Shown: positions 37,553 through 48,716, numbered from the stretch's first letter. The stretch is 64,000 nt of DNA from an uncultured Maribacter sp. (GCF_947500985.1 NZ_CANMTX010000003.1:434001-498000), one strand, 5' to 3'. Notes: a model not told the origin generated them from the sequence alone. A program made the numbers and translations.

Positions 37553-37909
37553 TTAGAATTTTAGTCCTGCTTCTCTTGCACCATCAGCTAAAGATTTTAC
37601 TCTTCCATGATACAAATTACCTCCTCTATCAAAAGCGACTTTATCTAAGCCAGCTTTTACAGATTTTTCAGCGATTGTTTTACCAACCAAAGCAGCAATC
37701 TCGGTTTTATTTCCTTTTGCTTTCGCGATATCCTTATCTCTTGAAGAAGCGGATACTAAAGTGACTCCTTTAACGTCGTCTATAACTTGAGCGTAAATTT
37801 CGCTGTTACTTCTAAATACAGACAACCTTGGCTTAACTGCAGTTCCAGAAGAAACCTTACGTATTCTACGTCGGATTCTTAATTTTCTTTGTGTTTTTGA
37901 TAATCCCAT
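37553..37909 (-). CDS. rplR: 50S ribosomal protein L18
   Basis: 5S rRNA-binding protein of the central protuberance, 118 aa. The basic N-terminus [21 protein letters not shown] is followed by the core with [19 protein letters not shown] and the C-terminal [26 protein letters not shown]. Confidence 0.98.
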   Translation of the reverse strand: MGLSKTQRKLRIRRRIRKVSSGTAVKPRLSVFRSNSEIYAQVIDDVKGVTLVSASSRDKDIAKAKGNKTEIAALVGKTIAEKSVKAGLDKVAFDRGGNLYHGRVKSLADGAREAGLKF

Positions 37910-37920
37910 AATATCCTTTA

Positions 37921-38463
37921 TTAAGCTGATTTACCAGCTTTTCTTCTTAATATTTCACCTACAAACTTAATTCCTTTCCCTTTGTACGGCTCCGGACTAC
38001 GGAAAGATCTAATTTTTGCTGCAATATGACCAACTAATTGTTTGTCATGAGAAGTTAGCTTTACGATAGGGTTCTTACCTTTTTCTGAAACTGTCTCAAC
38101 TTTTACCTCGGCGGCAATGTTAAATACAATATTGTGAGAAAAACCTAAAGCTAAATCAAGTTTTTGTCCTTGATTACTAGCTCTGTACCCTACACCAACT
38201 AATTCTAATTCTTTGGTCCATCCTTTTGATACACCCTCAACCATATTAGTGATAAGTGATCTGTACAAACCGTGCTTTGCTTTATGCTCCTTAGAATCAG
38301 ATGGCCTTGTTACGAAAGCCTGTCCGTCTTCTACTTTAACCGATACACCTGAGAACTCTTGAGTCAACTCACCTAACTTCCCTTTAACAGAAATGATATT
38401 GTCGTTGATTTCAACTGTAACTCCTTCAGGAATTGCGACTGGATTATTACCTATTCTAGACAT
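37921..38463 (-). CDS. rplF: 50S ribosomal protein L6
   Basis: 180-residue protein near the factor-binding site. It begins [19 protein letters not shown] and has the duplicated L6 fold, ending with the signature [24 protein letters not shown]. Located between rpsH and rplR. Confidence 0.98.
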   Translation of the reverse strand: MSRIGNNPVAIPEGVTVEINDNIISVKGKLGELTQEFSGVSVKVEDGQAFVTRPSDSKEHKAKHGLYRSLITNMVEGVSKGWTKELELVGVGYRASNQGQKLDLALGFSHNIVFNIAAEVKVETVSEKGKNPIVKLTSHDKQLVGHIAAKIRSFRSPEPYKGKGIKFVGEILRRKAGKSA

Positions 38464-38482
38464 TTTCTAAATCTTTAATCAA

Positions 38483-38881
38483 TTAATAAACGTAGCACAA
38501 AACTTCACCACCAACTTTTTCTGCCTTTGCCTGCTTGCTTGTCATTACTCCATGAGATGTAGAAACAATAGCAACACCTAAACCATTCAATACACGAGGT
38601 AAATCTTCATTTCCTGCATATTTTCTAAGACCAGGCTTACTTATACGCTGTATTTTCTTGATAACAGGTTCTTTTGTAATCTTGTCATACTTCAAGGCTA
38701 TTTTAATAGATCCTTGAACTTTGCTCTCTTCGAACTTGTAGCTTAAAATATATCCTTGATCGAATAATATTTTAGTAATCTCTTTTTTTAGATTCGACGC
38801 AGGTATTTCAACAACCCTATGTCCCGCTCTACTTGCGTTTCTAACTCTCGTTAGGTAATCTGCAATAGTATCTGTTACCAT
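38483..38881 (-). CDS. rpsH: 30S ribosomal protein S8
   Basis: Binds helix 21 of 16S rRNA and in many bacteria represses the spc operon. VTDTIADYLTRVRNASRAGHRVVEIPASNLKKEI opens the protein, and LGVAIVSTSHGVMTSKQAKAEKVGGEVLCYVY closes it with the S8 signature STSHGVMT. 132 aa. A 66-nt gap separates it from rpsN. Confidence 0.98.
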   Translation of the reverse strand: MVTDTIADYLTRVRNASRAGHRVVEIPASNLKKEITKILFDQGYILSYKFEESKVQGSIKIALKYDKITKEPVIKKIQRISKPGLRKYAGNEDLPRVLNGLGVAIVSTSHGVMTSKQAKAEKVGGEVLCYVY

Positions 38882-38947
38882 ATGTATATAATTCGGAAAC
38901 GGTTTTCAGCACTTAAACTAAACCTGAATCCATTAATAATTCTTTTC

Positions 38948-39217
38948 TTACCAGCTAGCTTTCTTAACACCTGGTATTAAACCGGCGTTAGCCATCTCTC
39001 TGAATTTTACCCTTGAAATACCAAAAGTTCTCATGTAACCTTTAGGTCTTCCAGTTAATTTACATCTGTTATGTAAACGTACCGGAGAAGCATTTTTAGG
39101 TAGTCTTTGTAACGCTTCATAATCGCCAGCTTCTTTCAAAGCTTTACGTTTTTCAGCATAAACTGCTACAGTTCTTTCCCTTTTTCTCTCACGGGCTTTC
39201 ATTGATTCCTTAGCCAT
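38948..39217 (-). CDS. rpsN: 30S ribosomal protein S14
   Basis: 89-residue long form of S14 ([24 protein letters not shown]...) with the C-terminal signature [38 protein letters not shown]. It lacks the CxxC pairs of the zinc form, so it is the zinc-independent type. It starts 1 nt after the rplE stop. Confidence 0.98.
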   Translation of the reverse strand: MAKESMKARERKRERTVAVYAEKRKALKEAGDYEALQRLPKNASPVRLHNRCKLTGRPKGYMRTFGISRVKFREMANAGLIPGVKKASW

Positions 39218-39218
39218 A

Positions 39219-39770
39219 CTAATTCTTTTTAAAAGGTAAACCTAATTCTGTTAATAATGATTTTGCTTCCTTATCTGTATCTGCAGAAGTTACAAATGTA
39301 ATATCCATACCGTTAATTCTATTGATTTTATCAATATTAACTTCAGGAAAAATAATTTGCTCTGTTACACCAAGGTTATAATTTCCACGTCCATCAAAAC
39401 CTGTAGCTTTAATACCTTGAAAATCTCTAACTCGCGGTAATGCAGAAGTAACCAAACGGTCTAAAAATTCGTACATACGCTCACCTCTTAAGGTAACTTT
39501 AGCACCAATTGGCATACCTTTTCTTAACTTAAAGGCAGCAACATCTTTCTTAGACATCGTAGCAACAGCTTTCTGACCCGTTATCATAGTCATTTCATCT
39601 ATTGCATGGTCAATAAGTTTCTTGTCAGCAACAGCAGCTCCTACACCTCTACTCATTACTATCTTCTCTAACTTAGGAACCTGCATTACATTACTGTAAC
39701 CAAACTCTTCGGTAAGGGCAGCTACTATTCGCTCCTTATACTCTTTCTTTAATCTTGCAACGTATGCCAT
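39219..39770 (-). CDS. rplE: 50S ribosomal protein L5
   Basis: 5S rRNA-binding protein that contacts P-site tRNA. It has [25 protein letters not shown] and the region [52 protein letters not shown]. 183 aa. It lies 2 nt after rplX. Confidence 0.98.
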   Translation of the reverse strand: MAYVARLKKEYKERIVAALTEEFGYSNVMQVPKLEKIVMSRGVGAAVADKKLIDHAIDEMTMITGQKAVATMSKKDVAAFKLRKGMPIGAKVTLRGERMYEFLDRLVTSALPRVRDFQGIKATGFDGRGNYNLGVTEQIIFPEVNIDKINRINGMDITFVTSADTDKEAKSLLTELGLPFKKN

Positions 39771-39772
39771 AA

Positions 39773-40087
39773 CTAAATTACTTCATTGGATTTTTTGGAA
39801 ACCCTAACTTTTTTACCATCCTTCATTTCGTAACCTACTCTTGTTACATCTCCAGATTTACTGTCGATCAATGCTAGATTAGAAATATGGATTAAAGCTT
39901 CTTTTTTTACAATACCACCTTGAGGATTCTTAGCACTAGGCTTCTCATGTTTAGATACCATATTGGCACCTTCAACGATGGCTTTATTTTTCTCAAGATT
40001 TACACGCATAACTTTACCTTCAGTACCTTTATGGTCACCTGCAGTAATTCTTACCGTATCTCCTGTTTTGATTTTTAACTTTTTCAT
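39773..40087 (-). CDS. rplX: 50S ribosomal protein L24
   Basis: Assembly-initiating large-subunit protein with a KOW motif ([35 protein letters not shown]). The frame is open to 40129, overlapping rplN, but ATG 40087 ([10 protein letters not shown]) gives the normal 104-residue protein and 13 nt spacing from the rplN stop. Confidence 0.96.
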   Translation of the reverse strand: MKKLKIKTGDTVRITAGDHKGTEGKVMRVNLEKNKAIVEGANMVSKHEKPSAKNPQGGIVKKEALIHISNLALIDSKSGDVTRVGYEMKDGKKVRVSKKSNEVI

Positions 40088-40100
40088 CTTGTCCGTTATA

Positions 40101-40469
40101 TTATAATACCTCTGGGGCCAATGATACAATCTTCATGAACTGCTTATCCCTAAGCTCTCTTGCTACAGGTCCAAAAACACGAGTACCTCTCATTTCTCCG
40201 GCAGGATTCAATAACACACAAGCGTTATCATCAAATCTTATATAAGATCCATCAGGTCTTCTAACCTCTTTCTTTGTACGAACTACAACAGCAGTTGAAA
40301 CCGCACCTTTTTTGATACCTCCGTTTGGAGTAGCTTCTTTAACAGTAACAACTATTTTGTCACCTATTGAAGCATATCTTCTTTTGGTACCACCAAGAAC
40401 ACGGATAGTTAAAACTTCCTTTGCTCCTGTGTTATCCGCTACTTTTAGTCTAGATTCTTGCTGTAACAT
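40101..40469 (-). CDS. rplN: 50S ribosomal protein L14
   Basis: Intersubunit-bridge protein, 122 aa. It starts [27 protein letters not shown] and ends [23 protein letters not shown], close to consensus throughout. It lies between rpsQ and rplX. Confidence 0.98.
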   Translation of the reverse strand: MLQQESRLKVADNTGAKEVLTIRVLGGTKRRYASIGDKIVVTVKEATPNGGIKKGAVSTAVVVRTKKEVRRPDGSYIRFDDNACVLLNPAGEMRGTRVFGPVARELRDKQFMKIVSLAPEVL

Positions 40470-40472
40470 AAC

Positions 40473-40730
40473 TTATTTAGCTCTTTCTAAGATTTCTACT
40501 AATCTCCAACATTTGGTTTTACTCATAGGTCTTGTCTCCATGATCTTTACAGTATCACCAATGTTACAATCGTTCTTTTCGTCGTGTGCAACATATTTCT
40601 TTGTCTTCAAAACGAATTTACCGTACATAGGATGTTTAACTCTTTTCACTTCCGCAATAACAATAGATTTCTCCATTTTATTACTAGTGACAACTCCTAC
40701 TCTCTCTTTTCTTAAATTTCTTTTCTCCAT
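40473..40730 (-). CDS. rpsQ: 30S ribosomal protein S17
   Basis: OB-fold protein that binds the 5' domain of 16S rRNA. The core is [41 protein letters not shown]. Two starts are possible: ATG 40739 (adding Met-Gly-Phe) and ATG 40730, which gives the usual beginning [10 protein letters not shown] (85 aa) and is preferred. It follows rpmC. Confidence 0.95.
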   Translation of the reverse strand: MEKRNLRKERVGVVTSNKMEKSIVIAEVKRVKHPMYGKFVLKTKKYVAHDEKNDCNIGDTVKIMETRPMSKTKCWRLVEILERAK

Positions 40731-40742
40731 AAAGCCCACCAG

Positions 40743-40934
40743 TTATTGGTTCTCCCTATTAGTTAATTCAGTAGCTAATCTTGCTACCGTTCTCCTTACT
40801 TTTCTAATCTGAAGCGGATTTTCTAACGGAGTTACAAAATGTGCCATTTTCAAATCTGCATGCTGCTTCTTGTACTCGGCCAATTTCTCCGTAAGTCCTT
40901 CCACAGACATTTCTTTAATCTCTTGTTTTTTCAT
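40743..40934 (-). CDS. rpmC: 50S ribosomal protein L29
   Basis: 63-residue two-helix protein at the tunnel exit, part of the docking area for trigger factor and SRP. The sequence MKKQEIKEMSVEGLTEKLAEYKKQHADLKMAH and the C-terminal RKVRRTVARLATELTNRENQ fit the family. Confidence 0.97.
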   Translation of the reverse strand: MKKQEIKEMSVEGLTEKLAEYKKQHADLKMAHFVTPLENPLQIRKVRRTVARLATELTNRENQ

Positions 40935-40946
40935 TATTCCTTACGT

Positions 40947-41375
40947 TTAATTTACAGCCTCGTAATCACGAGCTACAATGAATTTTGTCTTAACAGGAAG
41001 TTTCTGAGCCGCTAATCTTAAAGCTTCTTTTGCTACTTCCAAAGGAACTCCTGCAACTTCGAACATAATTCTACCTGGTTTAACTACGGCAACGAAATAT
41101 TCTGGCGCACCCTTACCTTTACCCATACGTACTTCTAATGGTTTTTTGGTAATCGGTTTGTCTGGAAATATTTTAATCCACAATTGACCTTCTCTCTTCA
41201 TAAATCTAGTAGCAGCAATACGAGCAGCTTCTATCTGGCGTGAAGTCAAAAATGCAGCATCATCAACATTCTTTATACCGAACATACCATTTGAAAGTTG
41301 GTGTCCTCTTCCAGCAAGACCTTTCATACGGCCTTTCTGCATCTTACGGAACTTTGTTCTTTTCGGTTGTAACAT
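40947..41375 (-). CDS. rplP: 50S ribosomal protein L16
   Basis: 142-residue protein in the A-site/tRNA path of the 50S. It opens [19 protein letters not shown] and holds the signature [28 protein letters not shown]. The Arg in [11 protein letters not shown] lies in the region hydroxylated in some bacteria. Between rpsC and rpmC. Confidence 0.98.
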   Translation of the reverse strand: MLQPKRTKFRKMQKGRMKGLAGRGHQLSNGMFGIKNVDDAAFLTSRQIEAARIAATRFMKREGQLWIKIFPDKPITKKPLEVRMGKGKGAPEYFVAVVKPGRIMFEVAGVPLEVAKEALRLAAQKLPVKTKFIVARDYEAVN

Positions 41376-41394
41376 TACTTTAGTTCTTTAAAAA

Positions 41395-42111
41395 TTACTT
41401 TCTACGACGTTGTTTTCTTCCACCTTCTTGCTTACCACCTTTAGAAGAATCTTTTTGCATTCCTACTAATGGAGATAAATCTCTTTTACCATATACCTCA
41501 CCTTTCATAATCCAAACTTTAATACCAAGTTTACCATATGTAGTTTGAGCTTCATGCAAAGCATAATCAATATCTGCTCTAAAGGTCGATAATGGAATTC
41601 TACCATCTTTATAAGATTCCGAACGTGCCATTTCAGCTCCATTCAATCTACCAGATATTTGAATCTTTATTCCTTCGGCATTCATTCGCATTGCTGCAGC
41701 GATTGCCATTTTAATTGCTCTTCTAAAAGAAATTCTACTTTCAATTTGACGAGCTACACTTGCTGCTACCAAATTAGCATCAAGCTCAGGTCGTTTTATT
41801 TCAAAAATGTTGATTTGAACCTCCTTATTGGTGATTTTTTTCAACTCCTCTTTCAACTTATCAACTTCCTGACCACCTTTACCTATAATAATACCAGGTC
41901 TAGCAGTTGTTACCGTTACAGTGATTAATTTTAGAGTACGTTCTATAATAACTCTTGAAACACTAGCTTTAGAAAGTCTCGCATGAATATACTTACGTAT
42001 TTTATCATCCTCGGCCAATTTATCTCCGTAATCGTTACCACCATACCAGTTAGATTCCCAACCTCTAATGATTCCTAGACGATTTCCTATTGGATTTGTT
42101 TTCTGTCCCAT
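41395..42111 (-). CDS. rpsC: 30S ribosomal protein S3
   Basis: mRNA-entry-site protein. The KH domain contains the GxxG loop in [15 protein letters not shown], and the C-terminal domain has [36 protein letters not shown]. The 238-residue protein ends in a basic tail ([15 protein letters not shown]). It lies 1 nt from the rplV stop. Confidence 0.98.
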   Translation of the reverse strand: MGQKTNPIGNRLGIIRGWESNWYGGNDYGDKLAEDDKIRKYIHARLSKASVSRVIIERTLKLITVTVTTARPGIIIGKGGQEVDKLKEELKKITNKEVQINIFEIKRPELDANLVAASVARQIESRISFRRAIKMAIAAAMRMNAEGIKIQISGRLNGAEMARSESYKDGRIPLSTFRADIDYALHEAQTTYGKLGIKVWIMKGEVYGKRDLSPLVGMQKDSSKGGKQEGGRKQRRRK

Positions 42112-42112
42112 C

Positions 42113-42520
42113 CTAGTTTTCTGTTATATTTTTTGACCCCAATACCAAAGTTACATGGTTTGAACGTTTTCTAATTCTATGTGCTCTACCTTGTGGAGCA
42201 GGACGCAATCTCTTAAGCATTGCACCACTATCTACTCTAATCTCAGCTACAATTAAATCAGCATCTTCTACACTTGCCTCTTCATTTTTTGCCTGCCAAT
42301 TAGCCAAAGCTGAAAGCAATAATTTCTCCAACTTTCTAGAAGCTTCTTTAGGATTGAACCTTAAAATAGCTAAAGCTTGCTCTACCTTTACACCACGAAT
42401 TAAATCAGCAACCAAACGCATCTTTCTAGGTGAAGTAGGACAGTTATTCAACTTAGCGAAAGCTACCTTCTTCTTCTCAGCCTTTATTCTTTCGGCCATC
42501 TGTTTTTTACGAACTCCCAT
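42113..42520 (-). CDS. rplV: 50S ribosomal protein L22
   Basis: Its beta-hairpin lines the peptide exit tunnel. Conserved parts are [28 protein letters not shown] and the C-terminal [29 protein letters not shown]. 135 aa, with a Lys-rich N-terminal extension. Confidence 0.97.
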   Translation of the reverse strand: MGVRKKQMAERIKAEKKKVAFAKLNNCPTSPRKMRLVADLIRGVKVEQALAILRFNPKEASRKLEKLLLSALANWQAKNEEASVEDADLIVAEIRVDSGAMLKRLRPAPQGRAHRIRKRSNHVTLVLGSKNITEN

Positions 42521-42523
42521 AGC

Positions 42524-42802
42524 TTACTTTTTTCCTTTGTTTTTCGCACCTGCATGACCTCTAAAAGATCTAGTTGGTGAAAATTCCCCAAGTTTATGTC
42601 CTACCATGTTTTCTGTTACAAAAACAGGTACAAATTGTTTTCCGTTGTGAACCGCTATCGTCATTCCTACAAAATCAGGTGTAATCATAGAGGCTCTAGA
42701 CCAAGTTTTGATTACTGCTTTTTTTCCGGATGAAACACTTTGTTGGATTTTCTTCTCCAAACTATAGTGAACGTAAGGTCCTTTTTTTAGTGAACGTGCC
42801 AT
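42524..42802 (-). CDS. rpsS: 30S ribosomal protein S19
   Basis: 30S head protein of 92 aa, which contacts S13 and A-site t[23 protein letters not shown] opens it, and the signature [30 protein letters not shown] closes it. Confidence 0.98.
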   Translation of the reverse strand: MARSLKKGPYVHYSLEKKIQQSVSSGKKAVIKTWSRASMITPDFVGMTIAVHNGKQFVPVFVTENMVGHKLGEFSPTRSFRGHAGAKNKGKK

Positions 42803-42816
42803 TTCTTTCTACTTTT

Positions 42817-43641
42817 TTATTTCTTTCTACGTTCTATTATATACTTGTTGGTGCTCTTGGTCTTAGAACGAGTTCTGAATCCTTTAGCAGGAATTCCATT
42901 TCTCGATCTTGGATGACCACCTGAAGCTCTACCTTCACCACCACCCATTGGGTGATCGACAGGGTTCATAGCTACCGGTCTAGTTCTTGGTCTTCTACCC
43001 AACCATCTACTTCTACCAGCTTTACCTGATACAAGTAATTGATGATCAGAGTTAGATATAGCACCAATAGTAGCCATACAACCTGAAAGAATTAATCTTG
43101 TTTCACCAGATGGCATCTTAACAGTAACAAACTTACCGTCCTTTGCCATAAGTTGAGCAAAAGTACCTGCGCTACGCGCCATAATAGCACCTTGACCAGG
43201 TCTTAACTCAATACATGAAATTATAGTTCCTAGAGGAATTTCACTCAAAGGCATTGCGTTCCCTATCTCAGGAGCAACAGTTAATCCAGATGAAATCTGT
43301 TGATCAACCTGCAATCCGTTTTGAGCTACAACATAACGCTTTTCGCCATCCGCATATTCCAAAAGAGCAATAAATGCAGTTCTATTTGGATCGTATTCAA
43401 TAGACTTAACAGTAGCAAGCACATCTTGCTTATCTCTCTTAAAATCTATTACACGATACCTTCTTTTATGACCTCCACCTTTTTGGCGTATGGTCATCTT
43501 TCCTTGACTGTTTCTACCTCCCGACTTTTTTAACGGAGCAAGCAAGCTTTTCTCCGGCTTATCAGCAGTAATGGCGTCAAATCCATTTACTACTCTAAAA
43601 CGCTGTCCTGGAGTGATTGGTTTTAATTTTCTAACTGACAT
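42817..43641 (-). CDS. rplB: 50S ribosomal protein L2
   Basis: Core 23S rRNA-binding protein close to the peptidyl transferase centre, 274 aa. It begins [18 protein letters not shown], and the signature [39 protein letters not shown] includes the conserved His of the GGGEGR region. Located between rplW and rpsS. Confidence 0.98.
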   Translation of the reverse strand: MSVRKLKPITPGQRFRVVNGFDAITADKPEKSLLAPLKKSGGRNSQGKMTIRQKGGGHKRRYRVIDFKRDKQDVLATVKSIEYDPNRTAFIALLEYADGEKRYVVAQNGLQVDQQISSGLTVAPEIGNAMPLSEIPLGTIISCIELRPGQGAIMARSAGTFAQLMAKDGKFVTVKMPSGETRLILSGCMATIGAISNSDHQLLVSGKAGRSRWLGRRPRTRPVAMNPVDHPMGGGEGRASGGHPRSRNGIPAKGFRTRSKTKSTNKYIIERRKK

Positions 43642-43650
43642 TTCTTGTCT

Positions 43651-43941
43651 TTATAGATTACTGTAAAAATCGATAATATCACCTTCTACTACATCAACAA
43701 TTGCTTTTTTAATAGCATTTGTTTTACCATGTTGTACACCAGTTTTTGTATATCTGGATTTTCTTGATGGACCGTAATTCATTGTACGAACCTTCTTCAC
43801 AGAAACACCATAAGTAGCTTCAACTGCATCTTTAATCTGCAACTTATTAGCCTTAGGGTTAACTACGAACCCATAACGGTTATTCAACTCGCTATCAGCA
43901 GTCATTTTCTCCGTTATAATTGGTTTTATTAACACACTCAT
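43651..43941 (-). CDS. rplW: 50S ribosomal protein L23
   Basis: Tunnel-exit protein that docks trigger factor and SRP, 96 aa. SVLIKPIITEKMT, NRYGFVVNPKANKLQIKDAVEATYGVSVKKVRTMNYG and the C-terminal KAIVDVVEGDIIDFYSN match the family. It follows rplD by 4 nt. Confidence 0.97.
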   Translation of the reverse strand: MSVLIKPIITEKMTADSELNNRYGFVVNPKANKLQIKDAVEATYGVSVKKVRTMNYGPSRKSRYTKTGVQHGKTNAIKKAIVDVVEGDIIDFYSNL

Positions 43942-43945
43942 GATA

Positions 43946-44578
43946 TTATTGTTTATTTAAATTCGATTCAATCCCCTCTAAAGAGCTCTCTAACAATACC
44001 ACACTATTAGCATGAAGAATTTTGTAAGTACTTAATTCTGAGTTAGTTATAACTTCTGAGCCTTTAAAATTACGCGAAGACAAATATACACCTTTATTTG
44101 AATCACCCAACACTATTAAAGACTTTTTATTTTCAAGACCTAATGTCTTCAAAACTTCGATAAAATCTTTAGTTTTTGGAGTATCAAAATCGAAGTCTTC
44201 AACTACTAAAATTGCATTTTCTTTTGTCTTCAAAGACAATGCAGATTTTCTTGCCAAACGCTTCAAGTTTTTATTTAACTTCTGAGTATAATCCTTAGGT
44301 CTAGGTCCAAATATTCTACCACCACCTCTAAAGATTGGCGATTTAATACTACCTGCTCTTGCAGTACCCGTACCTTTTTGTTTTTTAATCTTTCTAGTAC
44401 TACCAGCGATCTCAGCTCTTTCTTTAGCTTTGTGCGTTCCTTGTCTTTGATGAGCTAAATATTGCTTAACATCTAAGTAAACTGCGTGATCATTAGGCTC
44501 TATAGCGAAAACATCATCAGAAAGGTTTGCCTTTCTACCTGTGTCTTTTCCTTTAATATCTAAAACTGCTATTTTCAT
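43946..44578 (-). CDS. rplD: 50S ribosomal protein L4
   Basis: Tunnel-lining protein; in E. coli it also represses the S10 operon by attenuation in the leader. The extended loop is seen in [53 protein letters not shown]. 210 aa. This is relevant because an intrinsic terminator lies ~660 nt upstream, before rplC. Confidence 0.97.
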   Translation of the reverse strand: MKIAVLDIKGKDTGRKANLSDDVFAIEPNDHAVYLDVKQYLAHQRQGTHKAKERAEIAGSTRKIKKQKGTGTARAGSIKSPIFRGGGRIFGPRPKDYTQKLNKNLKRLARKSALSLKTKENAILVVEDFDFDTPKTKDFIEVLKTLGLENKKSLIVLGDSNKGVYLSSRNFKGSEVITNSELSTYKILHANSVVLLESSLEGIESNLNKQ

Positions 44579-44583
44579 TACAT

Positions 44584-45201
44584 CTACCTTTGTATAGTTA
44601 CATAAGCATTCTTATGGCCCGGAACACAACCTTTTACTACTAAAAGATTCTTCTCTGGAACTACTTTTAAAACCCTAAGGTTCTGAACCGTTACACGATC
44701 AGTACCCATTCTACCAGCCATCTTCATACCCTTGAATACTCTTGCTGGATATGATGCAGCACCAATAGAACCAGGAGCTCTAAGTCTGTTATGCTGACCG
44801 TGAGTTGCTTGACCAACCCCTGCAAAACCGTGACGTTTAACAACACCTTGAAAACCTTTACCCTTAGATGTACCAATAACATCTACGAATTGACCTTCAG
44901 TAAAAACATCTACACCTACGGTGTCACCTAATTTAAAATCACCTTCAAAATCTTGGAACTCAACGACCTTTTTCTTAGGAGAAGCACCTGCTTTTTTAAA
45001 ATGGCCTAATTCAGCCTTATTAGCACGAGTTTCTGCCTTGTCATCGAAACCAAGTTGAAGGGCACTATACCCGTCGACCTCTTCGGTTCTGACTTGGGTA
45101 ACTACACATGGTCCAGCTTGTATAACGGTACATGGAATGTTCTTTCCATTCTCGTCAAAAATACTGGTCATGCCTACTTTCTTTCCTATTAACCCAGACA
45201 T
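44584..45201 (-). CDS. rplC: 50S ribosomal protein L3
   Basis: Early-assembly large-subunit protein, 205 aa. [19 protein letters not shown] starts it. The central extension contains [53 protein letters not shown], whose Gln (GQATHG) is methylated in E. coli. An unusually long 144-nt gap with a hairpin terminator separates it from rpsJ. Confidence 0.98.
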   Translation of the reverse strand: MSGLIGKKVGMTSIFDENGKNIPCTVIQAGPCVVTQVRTEEVDGYSALQLGFDDKAETRANKAELGHFKKAGASPKKKVVEFQDFEGDFKLGDTVGVDVFTEGQFVDVIGTSKGKGFQGVVKRHGFAGVGQATHGQHNRLRAPGSIGAASYPARVFKGMKMAGRMGTDRVTVQNLRVLKVVPEKNLLVVKGCVPGHKNAYVTIQR

Positions 45202-45239
45202 ACTTATTTATATTAATTATTACTTATTAAATTCTATAC

Positions 45240-45271
45240 AAAAAAATAGGGTCAAAATAATTTAACCCTAA
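45240..45271 (-). terminator. Intrinsic terminator/attenuator candidate between rpsJ and rplC
   Basis: On the minus strand TAGGGTTAAA pairs with TTTGACCCTA (one G-T pair) around the loop TTAT, directly followed by eight T residues. It is 74 nt past the rpsJ stop and 38 nt before the rplC ATG, inside the ribosomal cluster, so it must be partial, regulated or matched by a downstream promoter. No consensus promoter was seen between it and rplC. Confidence 0.75.
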
Positions 45272-45345
45272 ATTATTTTTTCCGTTTTTCCCTCGCACGC
45301 AGCTTAGGACATGTAGTCTAGCCCATAAATGAGCTAAACAATTAA
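45272..45345 (-). promoter_or_regulatory. Possible structured ribosomal-protein leader before rplC
   Basis: Between the rpsJ stop and the terminator, minus-strand AGCTC...GGGCT and GAC...GTC can pair, and GC content is higher than in nearby spacers (CTAAGCTGCGTGCGAGGG). This could be the binding region for an autoregulatory protein such as L4. It is a proposal only. Confidence 0.3.
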
Positions 45346-45651
45346 TTACACCTTAATCTCTACTTCTACACCACTTGGAAGCTCTAGCTTCATAAGTGCA
45401 TCAATAGTTTTAGATGAAGAGCTATAGATATCCAATAATCTCTTATAAGAACTTAATTGGAACTGCTCTCTTGATTTTTTATTCACGTGAGGTGAACGCA
45501 AAACTGTAAATATCTTTTTATGCGTAGGTAAAGGAATTGGTCCTGTTACAACAGCACCGGTAGTCTTTACCGTTTTTACAATCTTTTCAGCAGATTTATC
45601 CACTAAATTGTGATCGTAAGATTTTAGTTTTATTCTAATTTTCTGACTCAT
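45346..45651 (-). CDS. rpsJ: 30S ribosomal protein S10
   Basis: 101-residue 30S head protein; NusE in antitermination complexes. [60 protein letters not shown] is near consensus. It directly follows fusA by 9 nt, joining the str and S10 operons, and is cut off from rplC by the terminator region. Confidence 0.98.
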   Translation of the reverse strand: MSQKIRIKLKSYDHNLVDKSAEKIVKTVKTTGAVVTGPIPLPTHKKIFTVLRSPHVNKKSREQFQLSSYKRLLDIYSSSSKTIDALMKLELPSGVEVEIKV

Positions 45652-45660
45652 GTCCTAAAT

Positions 45661-47793
45661 TTATGCTGTTATACCTTTTGCTGCCTTAATAACTTCCTCT
45701 GAAATATTAGAAGGAGTTTCTGCATAGTGTGAAAATTCCATTGTTGAAGTAGCACGTCCTGAAGATAAAGTTCTAAGAGATGTTACATATCCGAACATTT
45801 CAGATAATGGAACAGTACCTTTAACAACTTTGGCACCAGCTCTATCACTCATATCACCAATAGTACCTCTACGTCTATTTAAATCTCCCACGATATCACC
45901 CATGTTTTCTTCTGGGGTGATAACTTCCAATTTCATAATCGGCTCCATGATAACGGCACCAGCAGCTTTACCAGCAGCTTTATACCCCATTTTTGCAGCT
46001 AATTCGAACGAAAGTGCATCAGAATCCACAGCGTGGAAAGATCCATCCTTAAGTACAACTTTCATTGTATCCATTTCATACCCAGCCAACGGTCCGTTTT
46101 GCATAGCAACATTGAAACCTTTTTCTACAGATGGAATGAATTCCTTTGGTATACGACCACCTTTAATCTCATCAACAAACTGAAGACCTTCTCCTTTGAA
46201 ATCCTCATCAGCAGGACCCATCTCAAATACAATATCACCAAATTTACCACGACCACCAGATTGCTTTTTATAAGTTTCTCTGTGAGATGCCGTTTTAGTT
46301 AAAGCTTCTTTGTATTCTACTTGTGGTTCACCTTGGTTTACTTCAACCTTGAACTCTCTTCTTAAACGGTCAACAATAATATCTAAGTGAAGCTCACCCA
46401 TACCAGATATAATTGTTTGCCCTGAAGCTTCATCAGTTTTCACCTGGAAAGTTGGATCCTCTTCAGCTAATTTAGCCAAAGCCATACCTAACTTATCAAC
46501 GTCTGCCTTAGTTTTAGGCTCAACAGCAATACCAATAACTGGCTCAGGGAAATCCATGCTCTCCAATACAATTGGATGCTTTTCATCAGACATGGTGTCA
46601 CCAGTCTTGATATCCTTGAAACCTACAGCCGCACCAATATCGCCCGCTTCGATATAATCAATAGCATTTTGTTTATTAGAGTGCATTTGATAAATACGTG
46701 AAATACGTTCCTTTTTACCTGAACGGTTATTCAATATATAAGAACCAGCATCTAAACGACCAGAGTAAGTTCTGAAAAATGCCAATCTTCCAACAAAAGG
46801 ATCAGTAGCAATTTTAAAAGCCAAAGCCGCAAAAGGCTCTTTTACACTAGGCTTACGTTTTTCAACCTCACCCGTATCAGGGTTAGTTCCCTCAATCGCC
46901 TCTTTATCTACAGGCGAAGGTAAATATCTACATACAGCATCCAATAAAAACTGAACACCCTTATTCTTAAATGAAGAACCACAAATCATTGGAATGATTG
47001 CACGATCCATAACAGCAGCTCTTAAAGCAGCATGCACTTCATCTTCTGTGATAGAGTCTTCATCTTCGAAGAATTTCTCCATCAACTCCTCATCATATTC
47101 TGCAACAGCTTCAATTAAGGCAGCTCTATACTCCTTAACTTCGGCTTTCATGTCCTCAGGAATGTCAATTACGTCAAAAGTAGCACCAAAACCTTCTTCG
47201 TGCCATGTAATTGCTCTGTTCTTAGCTAAATCAACTATACCTCTAAAATCAGCTTCGTCACCGATAGGAAGTACAATTGGAACTGCATTAGAACCCAACA
47301 TTTCTTTAACTTGCTTACAAACCATAAGGAAGTTAGAACCTTGACGGTCCATCTTGTTCACAAAACCAATTCTTGGAACCTTATAGTTATCAGCCAATCT
47401 CCAGTTAGTTTCTGATTGAGGCTCAACACCATCAACAGCACTAAACAAGAAAACCAAACCATCCAAAACACGTAATGATCTGTTTACCTCTACAGTAAAA
47501 TCAACGTGCCCCGGTGTATCTATTATATTAAAGTGATAATCCTTAGTATTATCAAGCTCCTTTGCATTCTCTAAAGGAAACTTCCAAGTACAAGTAGTAG
47601 CAGCAGAAGTAATAGTAATACCTCTTTCCTGCTCTTGCTCCATCCAGTCCATAGTAGCAGCACCATCATGAACTTCACCTATTTTATGACTAACACCCGT
47701 ATAAAAAAGAATACGCTCTGTTGTCGTAGTTTTACCAGCATCAATGTGCGCAGCAATACCTATATTTCTTGTAAATTTTAAATCTCTTGCCAT
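45661..47793 (-). CDS. fusA: Elongation factor G
   Basis: Ribosomal translocase GTPase of 710 aa. G1 is [23 protein letters not shown]... (AHIDAGKT), G2 includes [13 protein letters not shown]3 is [12 protein letters not shown] and G4 NKMDRQG. Domains II-V follow, with [18 protein letters not shown] in domain IV. It is the str-operon copy between rpsG and rpsJ. No tuf gene follows, as is usual in this phylum. Confidence 0.98.
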   Translation of the reverse strand: MARDLKFTRNIGIAAHIDAGKTTTTERILFYTGVSHKIGEVHDGAATMDWMEQEQERGITITSAATTCTWKFPLENAKELDNTKDYHFNIIDTPGHVDFTVEVNRSLRVLDGLVFLFSAVDGVEPQSETNWRLADNYKVPRIGFVNKMDRQGSNFLMVCKQVKEMLGSNAVPIVLPIGDEADFRGIVDLAKNRAITWHEEGFGATFDVIDIPEDMKAEVKEYRAALIEAVAEYDEELMEKFFEDEDSITEDEVHAALRAAVMDRAIIPMICGSSFKNKGVQFLLDAVCRYLPSPVDKEAIEGTNPDTGEVEKRKPSVKEPFAALAFKIATDPFVGRLAFFRTYSGRLDAGSYILNNRSGKKERISRIYQMHSNKQNAIDYIEAGDIGAAVGFKDIKTGDTMSDEKHPIVLESMDFPEPVIGIAVEPKTKADVDKLGMALAKLAEEDPTFQVKTDEASGQTIISGMGELHLDIIVDRLRREFKVEVNQGEPQVEYKEALTKTASHRETYKKQSGGRGKFGDIVFEMGPADEDFKGEGLQFVDEIKGGRIPKEFIPSVEKGFNVAMQNGPLAGYEMDTMKVVLKDGSFHAVDSDALSFELAAKMGYKAAGKAAGAVIMEPIMKLEVITPEENMGDIVGDLNRRRGTIGDMSDRAGAKVVKGTVPLSEMFGYVTSLRTLSSGRATSTMEFSHYAETPSNISEEVIKAAKGITA

Positions 47794-47799
47794 TTCTAT

Positions 47800-48276
47800 T
47801 TAGAATCTAAAGTGCGAAAATGCTTTGTTAGCCTCAGCCATCTTGTGCGTATCGACTCTTTTCTTAACAGCTGCTCCTTCTTCTTTTGCTGCTGCTAAAA
47901 TTTCTCCAGCCAATTTTTGAGCCATCCCTTTCTCATTACGCTTTCTTGCATAACTAATCAACCACTTCATAGCTGTTGATATTTTTCTGTCCGGTCTGAT
48001 CTGCATTGGAATTTGAAATGTTGCACCACCAACTCTTCTACTTCTAACTTCAACATGAGGCATAACATTACTCAATGCATCCTTCCAAAGCTCTAAAGCT
48101 GTTTTTTCTTCATCAGTTTTTTTAGCATCTACGATATCTATTGCATCGTAAAAAACACCAAAAGCTACTGATTTTTTACCATCCCACATCATCATATTAA
48201 CGAAACGTGTCACCAACTGATCATTAAATCTTGGATCTGGTAAAAGTGGTCTTTTCTTTGCCTGTTTTTTTCTCAT
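47800..48276 (-). CDS. rpsG: 30S ribosomal protein S7
   Basis: 158-residue nucleator of the 30S head that contacts E-site tRNA. It starts [38 protein letters not shown] and has the signature region [25 protein letters not shown]. In E. coli it regulates the str operon by binding the rpsL-rpsG spacer; here that spacer is only 23 nt. Confidence 0.98.
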   Translation of the reverse strand: MRKKQAKKRPLLPDPRFNDQLVTRFVNMMMWDGKKSVAFGVFYDAIDIVDAKKTDEEKTALELWKDALSNVMPHVEVRSRRVGGATFQIPMQIRPDRKISTAMKWLISYARKRNEKGMAQKLAGEILAAAKEEGAAVKKRVDTHKMAEANKAFSHFRF

Positions 48277-48299
48277 TACTTCCTTTTAAACAAGTTTAA

Positions 48300-48674
48300 T
48301 TAATTTTTAGGACGTTTCGCACCATATTTAGATCTACGTTGTGTTCTACCGGCCACACCTGCTGTGTCCAATGCACCACGTACAATATGATACCTTACTC
48401 CTGGTAAATCTTTAACTCTTCCGCCTCTTACTAATACTATCGAGTGCTCTTGAAGATTGTGACCCTCTCCTGGAATGTAAGCGTTCACTTCCTTACCGTT
48501 CGTTAACCTTACCCTTGCTACTTTTCTCATAGCTGAATTTGGTTTCTTTGGCGTGGTAGTATAAACACGTGTACAAACACCCCTTCTTTGAGGACACGAA
48601 TCCAAAGCAGCCGATTTACTCTTCTTAGTAATCGTCTCTCTTCCTATTCGTACTAATTGTGATATTGTTGGCAT
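48300..48674 (-). CDS. rpsL: 30S ribosomal protein S12
   Basis: Decoding-centre protein. [21 protein letters not shown] starts at ATG 48674 (124 aa); the open frame to 48758 crosses the promoter and is rejected. [18 protein letters not shown] holds the Lys of the KPNS loop, where streptomycin-resistance changes arise in other bacteria; here the sequence is the ordinary Lys form. [17 protein letters not shown] is the second conserved loop. First gene of the cluster. Confidence 0.98.
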   Translation of the reverse strand: MPTISQLVRIGRETITKKSKSAALDSCPQRRGVCTRVYTTTPKKPNSAMRKVARVRLTNGKEVNAYIPGEGHNLQEHSIVLVRGGRVKDLPGVRYHIVRGALDTAGVAGRTQRRSKYGAKRPKN

Positions 48675-48716
48675 ACTATAATGATATATAAAAATTACCC
48701 CTACTTTAAGGGTCGG

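Noticed and set aside
40312-40812. 166-codon open frame on the plus strand across rplN and rpsQ
   Set aside because: Antisense to near-consensus ribosomal protein genes, with no family resemblance and no start context; a shadow frame.
45830-46183. 117-codon plus-strand frame inside fusA
   Set aside because: Opposite a fully conserved EF-G coding region; typical codon-bias shadow.
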